This document shows, piece after piece, positions 15,989 to 24,535 of a stretch of DNA of 39,077 bases (its first letter is position 1; every line of letters begins with the position of its first letter). The stretch lies in NCBI GenBank assembly GCA_945865755.1, contig CAMBFS010000015.1, positions 1 through 39,077 of the forward strand. Direction: 5' to 3'. This DNA comes from Klebsiella pneumoniae (lineage in GTDB: Bacteria; Desulfobacterota; Binatia; Bin18). Under the pieces are notes generated by a model. That model was not told the DNA's origin, searched no databases, and was given only the letters and a program-made list of their open reading frames with translations. The translations under genes and the position numbers were made by a program.

Positions 15989-16161
15989 CTCTACTCCTTC
16001 ATTCATTGTGTACCGCGGGTCGTGGATTTTCTTGCGGGGATTCTATGAGAAGTTTTCACTTCTGTCACGGTCCGACTTGTGTTTTGCCGCGTTCTATGGT
16101 CTGTATGGCGCTGACTCCACGGACTGGTGGGACGAATATTTCCCCAGGAAAGACCGCGAGA

Positions 16162-16935
16162 ATGGCGGCGCAAGAACGGTATCCAAACAATCTCCAAGCC
16201 ACGACGCTCAAAGCCGAAATTCGGAAAGCGATTTGGCAGCTCCTCGCCCAACACGGAGCAGTCCGCTTTCCCAATCCCCAGGGGAGGATTCCCAATTTCG
16301 TGGGGGCCGACCGTGCGGCACGCCTGCTGCGCGAGTTAACGGTCTGGCGTAAAGCCCACGTCATTAAACTCAGTACGGATGCTCCCCACCTCCCAATCCG
16401 TCGAGCCGCCCTCGCCGATGGAAAAATTGTCTATTTGGCCGTCCCGCGCCTCACGGCGGAGAAGTGTTTCATAGAACTCGACCCACAAAAGCTCGGCGGC
16501 CGCGTGCTCGCGACCACCAGCCTGCGTGGCGCGCTGAAATATGGACGCTTGGTCTCTCCCCGCGAAATGCGCCATACCGACCTCATTATCTGCGGGTCCG
16601 TCGCCGCGAGTCGCGATGGCGCAAGGTTAGGCAAAGGCGGCGGGTTTTCCGATCTCGAATACGGCCTCCTCCGCGAAGAGGGAAAAGTCCGCGAGCTGAC
16701 CCCGATCATCACGACGATCCATCCTCTCCAAATGATCCTCCATAAGATTCCCATGTTCCCACATGACCTCCCGGTCGATTTCATCATCACGCCGACCGAG
16801 GTCATCGCCACGCGCGCCATCTATCCACGTCCGCGCGGCATCTACTGGGACCTCCTCCGCGATATGAAAATCAACGCGATCCCTATCCTCCGTAAACGTC
16901 TGCGCCAAGGGGGCACAGGAACTCGGCAGGGGTAA
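16162..16935 (+). CDS. 5-formyltetrahydrofolate cyclo-ligase family protein
   Basis: 257 residues from ATG 16162 (AGGAAAG upstream; other in-frame ATGs lie further 5' in poorly coding sequence). LKAEIRKAIWQLLAQHGAVRFP, VIKLSTDAPHLPIRRAALADG and especially GKGGGFSDLEYGLLREEG match the MTHFS fold; the last is the ATP/phosphate loop, G-x-GGGFSDLEYG, in the divergent form seen in the MTHFS-domain (MTHFSD-like) group. True MTHFS converts 5-formyl-THF to 5,10-methenyl-THF with ATP. The variant loop means the substrate could differ, so I give no symbol. It is divergent from the membrane protein gene and convergent with the next gene. Confidence 0.82.
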   Translation: MAAQERYPNNLQATTLKAEIRKAIWQLLAQHGAVRFPNPQGRIPNFVGADRAARLLRELTVWRKAHVIKLSTDAPHLPIRRAALADGKIVYLAVPRLTAEKCFIELDPQKLGGRVLATTSLRGALKYGRLVSPREMRHTDLIICGSVAASRDGARLGKGGGFSDLEYGLLREEGKVRELTPIITTIHPLQMILHKIPMFPHDLPVDFIITPTEVIATRAIYPRPRGIYWDLLRDMKINAIPILRKRLRQGGTGTRQG

Positions 16936-16952
16936 ACTGACGACTGCTTTTC

Positions 16953-17423
16953 TCAGCGCTGAAACCGATGAGCCGCCGCGAACGCTAACGCCACCGCCGC
17001 GGCCGGGGAATCAGTTGCCTCCACACCGCGGACATCCGCCCAGGCATTCACACCGATCACCGGTTTCCCCAGAGTCAAGGCGAGCGCGACTTCGGAGAGC
17101 GTGCCGTAGGACCCAGGTAAAGCGATGACGGCATCACCAGAAGAGACCACGAGCGTATTACGCGCATGTCCCAAACCGGTTGCGATGGTCACCCCAATGG
17201 ACCCATTGGCGGTGGCGGCATCGTAAGACGGCAGGATACCGATGGTGAGCCCTCCAGCGTCAGCGGCACCGCGTGCGGCCGCGGCCATCACCCCACTGAG
17301 TCCCCCACAAATCAGTACCCCGTCATTTTGCGCCACCAGTCTCCCCACTTCCTCAGCCCAGAGTAAAACCTCCGCTGACGGGTTGCTATCTCCGATGACA
17401 GCGATTTGCGATTTGCGTTTCAT
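16953..17423 (-). CDS. TIGR00725/LOG-like Rossmann-fold nucleotide-binding protein
   Basis: 156 residues: IAVIGDSNPSAEVLLWAEEV, VLICGGLSGVMAAAARGA and IALPGSYGTLSEVALAL resemble the LOG (lysine decarboxylase-like) superfamily. The canonical PGGxGTxxE is here PGSYGTLSE, as in the TIGR00725 subgroup. LOG enzymes release bases from nucleoside monophosphates; members of this subgroup are mostly uncharacterised, so activity is uncertain. Its ATG overlaps the stop of the upstream HAD gene by one base (TAATG), so the two are translationally coupled. Confidence 0.82.
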   Translation of the reverse strand: MKRKSQIAVIGDSNPSAEVLLWAEEVGRLVAQNDGVLICGGLSGVMAAAARGAADAGGLTIGILPSYDAATANGSIGVTIATGLGHARNTLVVSSGDAVIALPGSYGTLSEVALALTLGKPVIGVNAWADVRGVEATDSPAAAVALAFAAAHRFQR

Positions 17424-18202
17424 TATGCGCGTTCAGCATTCGATAAACTGAGCACCTGGAGCAGGTCAGGAATGGCCCGCACCGTGTAGTCGGGAACGGG
17501 GATATTCTCCGGCAGGGGAGCGTCCAGCGCATTGACCCAGGCAATGTCCATTCCGACCTGGCGCGCGCCGACGATGTCATCATAGGGAGAATCACCCACG
17601 AAGAGGGCCTCCGAGGGACTCACGTCCAGCACGTCAAGCGCATCAGTAAAGATGCGGGGATGCGGTTTGCGCCATCCGTGCTCGTCAGAGATCACGACGT
17701 GGTGGAAGTAAGGAGAGGCGCCATCACGTTCGATAATGCGACGCGCGGTGGGGGCATGATCGAAGTTCGAGACTAACGCCACGCGATAGCGCGGAAAGAC
17801 CCGCGCCAGCAGGCTCACATGGTCAACGGGAACCAGCGTTACGCCGGCCAGTAACTCCATGTGCGCATCGGCCAGCTCTCCAGCAAGTTGGAGCGTCGCC
17901 GCCGTCTCCGATAATCCTACGTGCAGCAACACCCGATTGAAACGATACGTCGAGGAAAACTCCCGCATGTCTCGATTACGGAGCACGCCCAGTGCCTGGT
18001 TCACGTCCGACATGGCGGTAAAGAACCGCTCGAAAGGGACCGAAGGGATTTTTTCCTCAATCACCGTCCGCAATTGTCCCATCGTCGAGCGCGTCGTTTT
18101 CCCCTGCCATTCAAAGAGTGGCAGTCGCTCTTGGGCGAACAGCGCCACCGTCCCAAACAAGTCGAACAGGACCGCACGATACGATTTTCCCGTCTCATTC
18201 AT
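17423..18202 (-). CDS. HAD-superfamily (haloacid dehalogenase-like, subfamily IA) hydrolase
   Basis: 259 residues. Motif I is FDLFGT, with nucleophile D14; the +2 position is Phe instead of the acid/base Asp, as in dehalogenase-like HAD-IA members. Motif II is VALVSNFDHA. Motif III/IV is GWRKPHPRIFTDAL (catalytic K) and FVGDSPYDDIVGARQVGMDI (metal Asp pair). A helical cap lies between residues ~20 and 125. The missing acid/base Asp argues against a typical phosphatase with general acid catalysis; the substrate is unknown. It is the first gene of a pair with the LOG-like protein and divergent from lon. Confidence 0.88.
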   Translation of the reverse strand: MNETGKSYRAVLFDLFGTVALFAQERLPLFEWQGKTTRSTMGQLRTVIEEKIPSVPFERFFTAMSDVNQALGVLRNRDMREFSSTYRFNRVLLHVGLSETAATLQLAGELADAHMELLAGVTLVPVDHVSLLARVFPRYRVALVSNFDHAPTARRIIERDGASPYFHHVVISDEHGWRKPHPRIFTDALDVLDVSPSEALFVGDSPYDDIVGARQVGMDIAWVNALDAPLPENIPVPDYTVRAIPDLLQVLSLSNAERA

Positions 18203-18332
18203 GGTTCAGTACTGCTCCTCTTTCTAACGCGCCGCCGTTGTAACGACACTTTACCCCTTGTGCAAGCAGAGACCATGTATTATCTATTGCATACATACAA
18301 AGATGTCCCGATAGTTATTGGAGGAATCCAGA

Positions 18333-20783
18333 ATGGCAGAGCCAAAAATCAGTGCCAGTGGGGACGAAGAGCTTCAAGAGCATCGTCCAGTTGGTTTCGA
18401 AGATGACCCAAGCGGAGTGACTGTTCCAGGAGAACTGTCGATTTTGCCGCTCCGTGGAGTCGTTATCTTTCCATCCGCTATTGTCCCGCTCTTGATCTCG
18501 CGCGGGGCGTCACTGAAACTTGTCGATGATTGTCGGAAGGGAGACAACATACTGGGGTTATTCACCCAAAAGAACCCCGACGATGAAAACCCAAACGCGC
18601 AAGGGTTATTCGCGCGTGGCTGTGCCGGTCGTATTCTCAAGCTGCTCAAATACCCGGACGGCAGTGTGCGCATTCTCATCCAGGGTCTCAAACGGATCGA
18701 GATACGGGAGTATCTCCAGGCCGATCCTTATCTCACTGCCCGCGTCGCGCATCTGCAAGATACCTACACCCCGTCGAAAGACCTGGATGCGCTCCAGGCC
18801 CACATGGTGAGTCAATTCGCCAAGTTCGTCTCGATGGTGCCCTACTTGCCCGATGAATTGCAGGGCGTCGTGATGAACATTAAGGACCCCGGTCGAGTCA
18901 CGGACCTGATCGCCTCAAACCTCAATATCTCCGTGGACGAAAAGCAAGACCTGTTGAACAGCATGGAAGCGCGCACCCGTCTGGAGAAGCTGTCCACCAT
19001 CCTCAGCCGCGAAATTGAACTCGTCGAGCTGGGCAACAAGATTCAGACCCAGGTCCAAAGCGAGCTAAACAAGAACCAGAAAGAATTTTACCTACGCCAA
19101 CAGATGCGCGCCATTCAGAAAGAGCTAGGCGAAGGGGATACGCGCTCGAACGAAATCGAAGACCTGCGCAAGAAGATCGAAGACGCCAAGATGCCCGAAG
19201 AGGCGCGCAAAGCCGCCGATAATGAACTGGAACGGCTACGCTTGATTCCACCAGAATCCGCCGAGCATTCGATGGTCCGCACGTATCTCGAATGTTTGGT
19301 TAATCTGCCGTGGTCGATTTCAACCGAAGACAACCTCGATATTCTCCATGCTCGCCAGGTCCTCGACGAAGATCACTATGACCTAGAAAAGATCAAGGAC
19401 CGCATTCTCGAATACCTCGCGGTTCGCAAACTAAAAAAAGATCCTAAAGGCCCCATCCTCTGCTTTGTCGGTCCGCCAGGAGTCGGCAAAACATCCTTGG
19501 GCCGCTCCATCGCACGAGCGATAGGCCGTCGTTTTGTCCGGATTTCCCTCGGTGGCGTTCGGGATGAAGCGGAAATTCGCGGCCACCGTCGCACCTACAT
19601 CGGCTCGCTGCCTGGACGGATTATCCAGTCCCTCCGCACGGCGGGTTCTAATAACCCCTTGTTCATGCTTGATGAGATTGACAAGTTGGGCACCGATTTC
19701 CGGGGCGATCCAGCCTCGGCACTGCTCGAAGTGCTCGACCCCGAACAAAACTTCACCTTCGCCGACCATTACCTTGATGTGCCGTTCGACCTCTCCAAGG
19801 TCATGTTCATCACCACGGCGAACTACCTGGAACCCGTGCCACCGGCGCTCCGGGATCGGATGGAAGTTATTGAACTGGCAGGCTACACCGAGGAAGAAAA
19901 ACTCGAAATCGGCAAACGCCACTTGGTCCCGAAACAGATCAAGGAGAACGGCTTGGTGGATGCGAATATCGCCTTCGAGGACGATGCGATATTGTCGCTG
20001 GCGCGGAATTACACGCATGAGGCTGGCGTGCGCAATCTGGAACGCGAACTAGGCAGTGTCTGTCGCAAGGTCGCGCGTGGCGTTACCGAAGGCAAAACGG
20101 ACAAAGTGATTGTCGACGCGGCCAAGGTGCGTGAATTGCTGGGCGCGGAGAAGTATTTCTCCGAAGTAGCCGAACGCACGCAAGAGCCGGGAGTAGCGAC
20201 CGGGCTCGCGTGGACCCCAAATGGCGGCGAGATTCTCTTCATTGAAGCGACCAAGATGGCTGGCAAAAAAGGGCTGACTATTACCGGACATCTCGGCGAC
20301 GTGATGAAGGAGTCCGCGCAGGCCGCGTTATCCTACATTCGCTCGCGAGCCGATCGTCTGGGCATCGCCCCAGACTTCTTCGAGAACTGCGATCTCCATC
20401 TCCATGTCCCCGCTGGCGGGATTCCCAAAGATGGCCCGTCCGCCGGCATCACCATGGCCACCTCGCTCGCGTCCTTATTAACTGGGCGGCCAATCCACTC
20501 GCATTTGGCGATGACGGGAGAAATTACTCTGCGTGGGAAGGTCATGCCGATTGGTGGCGTGAAAGAAAAAGTCTTGGCGGCCCGACGGGCAGGCATTACC
20601 ACCATCATTCTGCCAAAACGGAATGAAAAGGACCTGGAAGATATTCCCGCCAACGTGCAAAAGGAAATGAAATTCCGCTTCGTGGAAACGATGGACGATG
20701 TCCTCGACCTCGCCCTCGAACCCGCCGCGATTCCTATCGACGCGAAACCGACGAGTTTCCCACAGCTCACGGTCTCTTCGTAG
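18333..20783 (+). CDS. lon: ATP-dependent Lon protease
   Basis: 816 residues in the full LonA layout: an N-terminal substrate-binding domain ([20 protein letters not shown]), a coiled-coil segment ([20 protein letters not shown]), AAA+ with Walker A GPPGVGKT at ~380-387 and [11 protein letters not shown], and a C-terminal protease domain with the Ser/Lys dyad S703 (DGPSAGIT) and K746 (GGVKEK). It degrades misfolded and regulatory proteins in the cytoplasm. I use ATG 18333 because TTGGAGGAATCCAG precedes it; ATG 18318 lies upstream of that site. A possible -10 TATTAT is near 18274, but no clear sigma70 or heat-shock -35 could be assigned. Monocistronic. Confidence 0.97.
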   Translation: MAEPKISASGDEELQEHRPVGFEDDPSGVTVPGELSILPLRGVVIFPSAIVPLLISRGASLKLVDDCRKGDNILGLFTQKNPDDENPNAQGLFARGCAGRILKLLKYPDGSVRILIQGLKRIEIREYLQADPYLTARVAHLQDTYTPSKDLDALQAHMVSQFAKFVSMVPYLPDELQGVVMNIKDPGRVTDLIASNLNISVDEKQDLLNSMEARTRLEKLSTILSREIELVELGNKIQTQVQSELNKNQKEFYLRQQMRAIQKELGEGDTRSNEIEDLRKKIEDAKMPEEARKAADNELERLRLIPPESAEHSMVRTYLECLVNLPWSISTEDNLDILHARQVLDEDHYDLEKIKDRILEYLAVRKLKKDPKGPILCFVGPPGVGKTSLGRSIARAIGRRFVRISLGGVRDEAEIRGHRRTYIGSLPGRIIQSLRTAGSNNPLFMLDEIDKLGTDFRGDPASALLEVLDPEQNFTFADHYLDVPFDLSKVMFITTANYLEPVPPALRDRMEVIELAGYTEEEKLEIGKRHLVPKQIKENGLVDANIAFEDDAILSLARNYTHEAGVRNLERELGSVCRKVARGVTEGKTDKVIVDAAKVRELLGAEKYFSEVAERTQEPGVATGLAWTPNGGEILFIEATKMAGKKGLTITGHLGDVMKESAQAALSYIRSRADRLGIAPDFFENCDLHLHVPAGGIPKDGPSAGITMATSLASLLTGRPIHSHLAMTGEITLRGKVMPIGGVKEKVLAARRAGITTIILPKRNEKDLEDIPANVQKEMKFRFVETMDDVLDLALEPAAIPIDAKPTSFPQLTVSS

Positions 20784-20840
20784 GTCATCGGCGGTCAGCT
20801 CTCAGCTTTCTGTCGTTGACCAGACAAGAACACCTAGCGA

Positions 20841-20923
20841 AGGGGAGCCCATCTTCTGAATCGACTCAGAAGACTCTCCAGGGCTCCCCTCTCCTGGGTT
20901 CCACGGGAGGCTGAACGCCTCCC
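20841..20923. terminator. Paired hairpins between lon and pgk
   Basis: AGGGGAGCCC (20841-20850) pairs with 20881-20890 and encloses a second stem, TCTTCTGA (20852-20859) with 20866-20873. A further hairpin, GGGAGGC (20905-20911) with GCCTCCC (20917-20923), follows. There is no long T tract. They probably end lon or shape the pgk leader. Confidence 0.5.
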
Positions 20924-20992
20924 TCTCAACAAGCAAACATATCAGAAAGACATCCGCGACTTGCGGCGCGAATGAATGAGGAACCCCATATC

Positions 20993-22186
20993 ATGTCGTT
21001 CACCACGATTGAGCAGCTACCGCTGACAGGCAGACGCGTCTTCATCCGCGTCGATTTCAATGTTCCACTCAACAAAAGCGGCGCGGTCACCGACGACACC
21101 CGCATTCGCGAAGCACTCCCGACGATTCAGTATGCTCGTCAGCAAGGCGCGAAGATCCTGCTCGCTTCACATCTGGGACGCCCCAAGGGGAAAGTCGATC
21201 CCGCTTTCAGTCTGCGACCCGCCGCCGAACGGTTAGCCACGTTACTCGCGAGCCCGGTCTCACTCGCACCCGACTGTGTCGGTCCTCCTGTCCAAGAGCG
21301 CGTCTCACGCCTGACAAATGGTGAGGTGCTGTTACTGGAAAATCTCCGCTTTCATGCCGAAGAAGAAAAGAACGACCCGACCTTCGCCCAAGCCCTGGCC
21401 AACCTCACCGACGTGTATATCAACGATGCCTTCGGTTCCTCCCATCGCGCGCATGCGTCGGTGGTGGGGATGGTCCCTTACGTCTCCGACAAAGGCGTTG
21501 GCTTTCTGATGCAAAAAGAGGTGACCGCCCTCTCGCGCCTGCTTGAACATCCAGCCCATCCGTTTGTCGCCATTCTCGGCGGCGCCAAGGTCTCCGATAA
21601 AATTGGACTGATCGGCAGCTTGCTGTCGCGTGTCGACACCATCATCATTGGTGGCGCGATGGCCTACACGCTGCTGCAAGCGCAAGGCGTGCGCATTGGC
21701 AAATCCCTGGTGGAACCCGACAAGATCGCTGAGGTCAAGGCGACTCTCAGTGAAGCCGCCAAACGGGGAGTGACGATTCTCGTCCCACAAGACCATATCA
21801 TCGCCGCGGAACTCCAGGCGGGGGTAAATTCGGCACCGACGACAGGGCCGAACATTCCAGATGATCGTCTCGGTGTGGACATCGGACCGCGGAGCATCGC
21901 CGCGTTTTGCGATGCGGTACGTTCAGCACATACCGTGCTCTGGAACGGTCCGATGGGCGTCTTCGAGATACCACCGTTCGATCAAGGGACTCGCGCCCTG
22001 GCTGAAGCCGTCGCCGCCACGGATTGTTATAGTGTCGCTGGCGGCGGAGACACCGTCGCGGCACTGACACAAGCAGGGCTCGCGGCCAAGATCAGTCATA
22101 TTTCCACCGGTGGCGGCGCCTCTTTAGAGTTTCTCGAAGCTGGCGATCTGCCTGGGCTGGCGGCGCTCCGCCACGAGCAACCCTAG
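20993..22186 (+). CDS. pgk: Phosphoglycerate kinase
   Basis: 397 residues. RVFIRVDFNVPL is the N-domain signature with the catalytic arginine; LASHLGRPKG, LLLENLRFHAEEEKND, INDAFGSSHRAHASVVGMVP and FVAILGGAKVSDKIGLIGSL follow. The C-domain has VLWNGPMGVFEIPPFDQGT and YSVAGGGDTVAALTQAG for nucleotide binding. It makes ATP from 1,3-bisphosphoglycerate in glycolysis. ATG 20993 with GAGGAACCCC upstream is preferred; ATG 20972 is in frame but less well placed. No gapA or tpi is adjacent, unlike many bacterial gap-pgk-tpi operons. Confidence 0.97.
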   Translation: MSFTTIEQLPLTGRRVFIRVDFNVPLNKSGAVTDDTRIREALPTIQYARQQGAKILLASHLGRPKGKVDPAFSLRPAAERLATLLASPVSLAPDCVGPPVQERVSRLTNGEVLLLENLRFHAEEEKNDPTFAQALANLTDVYINDAFGSSHRAHASVVGMVPYVSDKGVGFLMQKEVTALSRLLEHPAHPFVAILGGAKVSDKIGLIGSLLSRVDTIIIGGAMAYTLLQAQGVRIGKSLVEPDKIAEVKATLSEAAKRGVTILVPQDHIIAAELQAGVNSAPTTGPNIPDDRLGVDIGPRSIAAFCDAVRSAHTVLWNGPMGVFEIPPFDQGTRALAEAVAATDCYSVAGGGDTVAALTQAGLAAKISHISTGGGASLEFLEAGDLPGLAALRHEQP

Positions 22187-22195
22187 TCGCGGACG

Positions 22196-22222
22196 ATGTC
22201 CCCCCTTTTCGCTATGGGACAT
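22196..22222 (+). terminator. Weak hairpin after pgk
   Basis: ATGTCCC (22196-22202) pairs with GGGACAT (22216-22222) followed by TTTCT, 9 bp after the pgk stop. The 13-base loop is long, so this is a weak terminator candidate. Confidence 0.35.
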
Positions 22223-22265
22223 TTCTGCTAGACGGAACCGGTCTTTCCGCCGGGGGAGTTTGCGT

Positions 22266-22919
22266 ATGAAAACGGGCAACACAAGTTGGAAGCGGCTGTT
22301 CTTTCTTTTCTGCATCAGCTTTTTGCTGCTCGCGGTTCCACATCTCGTGCTCGCGGAGTCTCAAGCAAAAACCTCGGTCCGAAAATCGACGAAAGCCAAA
22401 TCATCGAAAGCCAAATCCACAAGGTCCAAAGCCTCGACCAAGAAAACACCATCCGCGCCGGTCGTGATTGATGAAGCCGCCGTGCACTCTAGTTTCGAGA
22501 CGTTCACGCTGGACTGGATGAAAAAACTAGCGGAAGCAGAAGAGTATCATCGTCAGGAACAGCTCAAAGTCTCGCACAGTAACAAAAGTCTCTCGGCGGA
22601 ATATGTTGGCTATCTGCCGCGGCGTTTCATCGCAGTCAAGAAGACCACCTCAACAGAGCCCCCGCTCACTGGCGCCTGGACGTATCATGAAGAAAGTTTT
22701 TCAGCGGAATATGTCGGCTACCTGCCCCAACGCTTCGTCGCGGTCAAAAAAACCACTTCACCGGAGACTCCGTTCATTGGCACCCTGACCTACTATGAAA
22801 GAACCTTGCGGTGTACCGGGAAAACCAAAGAGGCGGCAACCCAAGGTCCCTTTGAACAGGTGGAAACCATCCCGGTCAAGGAAATCTTCCGTTTCACCAA
22901 AGGGAAGTGGGTCTACTAA
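22266..22919 (+). CDS. Exported Lys/Ser-rich protein with two 36-residue repeats, unknown function
   Basis: 217 residues from ATG 22266 (GGGGGAG upstream; a TTG at 22260 is possible). A signal peptide (KRLFFLFCISFLLLAVPHLV, cleavage near LA|ES) is followed by a very basic linker rich in Lys, Ser and Thr (residues ~35-65). Residues 110-145 and 146-181 are tandem repeats beginning SAEYVGYLP[R/Q]RF[I/V]AVKKTTS. The C-terminus (TIPVKEIFRFTKGKWVY) may be a further strand. I recognise no family. Repeated beta-rich units after a basic linker suggest an envelope or nucleic-acid/anionic-polymer-binding protein, which is speculation. It precedes two M16 peptidases on the same strand. Confidence 0.78.
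   Translation: MKTGNTSWKRLFFLFCISFLLLAVPHLVLAESQAKTSVRKSTKAKSSKAKSTRSKASTKKTPSAPVVIDEAAVHSSFETFTLDWMKKLAEAEEYHRQEQLKVSHSNKSLSAEYVGYLPRRFIAVKKTTSTEPPLTGAWTYHEESFSAEYVGYLPQRFVAVKKTTSPETPFIGTLTYYERTLRCTGKTKEAATQGPFEQVETIPVKEIFRFTKGKWVY
22593..22808 (+). repeat. 108-bp intragenic tandem repeat
   Basis: Units 22593-22700 and 22701-22808 each encode 36 residues starting SAEYVGYLP. Protein identity is high while many third positions differ, so the duplication is older than the TPR repeat at the window start and is under protein-level selection. Confidence 0.85.
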
Positions 22920-23063
22920 CCGAGTGGATGACTTTCTCTTCTCTCTGTTGATTCGTGTCCCCACGGCTCTCTTTCCAGGAGAGCCCCCTTTCCCATATCG
23001 CTTCTTTTGCGCGCGGTCCTTCTTCCCGCTCACTATAGTGATTGATGTGATGGAGGTATGTAC

Positions 23064-24458
23064 ATGACACAGCCCGGCAATGCTCTTTTTCACTGCCCCC
23101 TCTTCCTCCTCTGTTTCGCGCTCCTGCTCGGCTGGACCGCTCCGCTCTCGGCCGCCGACAAGGACTGGAACGTCACTCAGGAAGTGCTCACCAATGGTCT
23201 CACGGTCCTCATGCTTGAAGACCACCGCGCACCAGTCGTGTCGGTCCTAGTCTGGTACAAGGTGGGATCGCGCAACGAGCGTCCGGGTATCACTGGCGTC
23301 TCCCATCTCCTTGAGCATTTGATGTTTCGTGGCACGCCCAAATACGGCAAAGGGGAATTTCCCCGTTTAGTGCAAGAAAAAGGTGGCTCGCTCAATGCTT
23401 CCACCTCTGACGACCAAACCGTGTACTTTGAGAACGCAGCATCCGCGCATCTGGATCTCCTGCTGGAACTCGAAGCGGACCGCATGGCCAATCTCACACT
23501 CGATGACACCGGATTCGCGGCTGAGAAGAAAATCGTCATGGAAGAACGGCGCATGCGCACCGCCGATGAACCCGCCGCCGATCTGTACGAACAACTGAGC
23601 GCCGCCGCTTTTACCGCCCACCCGTATGGCTGGCCGACGGTCGGGTGGATGAGTGACCTCGAGACGATGACCCTTGATGATGTCAAGAACTACCGCCAGA
23701 TCTTTTACACGCCCGCCAACGCCATCCTCGTGGTCGCCGGGGACATCACTCCCAGCACCCTACTGCCCAAGATTCAATCGACCTTCGGCGCGGTCCCATC
23801 TGGCCCGCCCGCGCCGAAAGTGACCTCGCAAGAGCCACCGCAACGCGGAGAGCGCCGCGTAACGCTCAAGCGACCAGCCTCACTCCCGGTGTATGTAGCC
23901 GGGTATCACGCCCCCAACTATAAAAACGATGACGGATTCCCACTCTCGCTCCTGTCCGTCGTATTGGCGGGAGGGCGCAGTTCCCGCTTACAAACGATCC
24001 TCGTCGAAAACAAAGCGCTCGTCCTGGGCGCCGATGCCGACTATGACCGGACCTCGCAAGACCCGTCGTTGTTTACCCTTTCCATGCGGGTCGCGCCTGG
24101 GAAATCCTGGCAAGACGCCGAGGCCGCGCTGTACCAAGAAGTGGAAAAACTCAAAACCCAATTGGTCAGCGCCAAGGAACTGGAACGGGCGAAGAATCTC
24201 GTCGAATCCTCGTTCGCATACGGACAAGATTCGTTGTTCTATAGGGCCAGGCAGATCGGAAAATATGCCTCGTTGGGGGATTGGTCGCTGATTCAGAAAG
24301 TCATTCCCGGTATTCGCGCCGTCACCGCCGAAGATCTGCAACGAGTCGCCAAGACCTACCTCACCGAGGAAAATCGCACGGTTGGGTTGCTGATCCCGGA
24401 AGGGGCGCCCGTGCGAGAAGCACCAGGCAGCGGGCTCGGTCGCGGGGCGGTCCATTAA
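23064..24458 (+). CDS. M16 family zinc peptidase, catalytic subunit type
   Basis: 464 residues from ATG 23064 (GGAGG with 7-base spacing; ATG 23058 lies too close to that site). A signal peptide (CPLFLLCFALLLGWTAPLSA) ends near residue 30-31, so it acts in the periplasm. The inverted zinc motif HxxEH is intact (H81-L-L-E-H85), with the downstream zinc glutamate in the VMEERRMR stretch (~160). Two M16 halves follow: residues ~35-220 and the PF05193 C-terminal domain. Family knowledge: bacterial pairs of short M16 proteins assemble into active heterodimers. The next gene encodes a partner without the zinc motif, 77 bp downstream. Confidence 0.93.
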   Translation: MTQPGNALFHCPLFLLCFALLLGWTAPLSAADKDWNVTQEVLTNGLTVLMLEDHRAPVVSVLVWYKVGSRNERPGITGVSHLLEHLMFRGTPKYGKGEFPRLVQEKGGSLNASTSDDQTVYFENAASAHLDLLLELEADRMANLTLDDTGFAAEKKIVMEERRMRTADEPAADLYEQLSAAAFTAHPYGWPTVGWMSDLETMTLDDVKNYRQIFYTPANAILVVAGDITPSTLLPKIQSTFGAVPSGPPAPKVTSQEPPQRGERRVTLKRPASLPVYVAGYHAPNYKNDDGFPLSLLSVVLAGGRSSRLQTILVENKALVLGADADYDRTSQDPSLFTLSMRVAPGKSWQDAEAALYQEVEKLKTQLVSAKELERAKNLVESSFAYGQDSLFYRARQIGKYASLGDWSLIQKVIPGIRAVTAEDLQRVAKTYLTEENRTVGLLIPEGAPVREAPGSGLGRGAVH

Positions 24459-24535
24459 ATAAAATGCCCCGCGGCAAACAGCGAACGCGCCTCCCCTCTT
24501 ATCTGTTCGGCTCCTCAGTATTCGGAGTGCTTGTC

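Noticed and set aside
18240..18332. Heat-shock (sigma32) promoter for lon
   Set aside because: Fragments such as CTTGTG and CCATGTAT are present, but spacing and sequence do not fit the consensus; only a weak TATTAT remains.
24281..24535. 85-codon N-terminal extension of the second M16 protein
   Set aside because: It overlaps the end of the first M16 gene in another frame and lacks a signal peptide; the signal peptide and ribosome-binding site fit ATG 24536.
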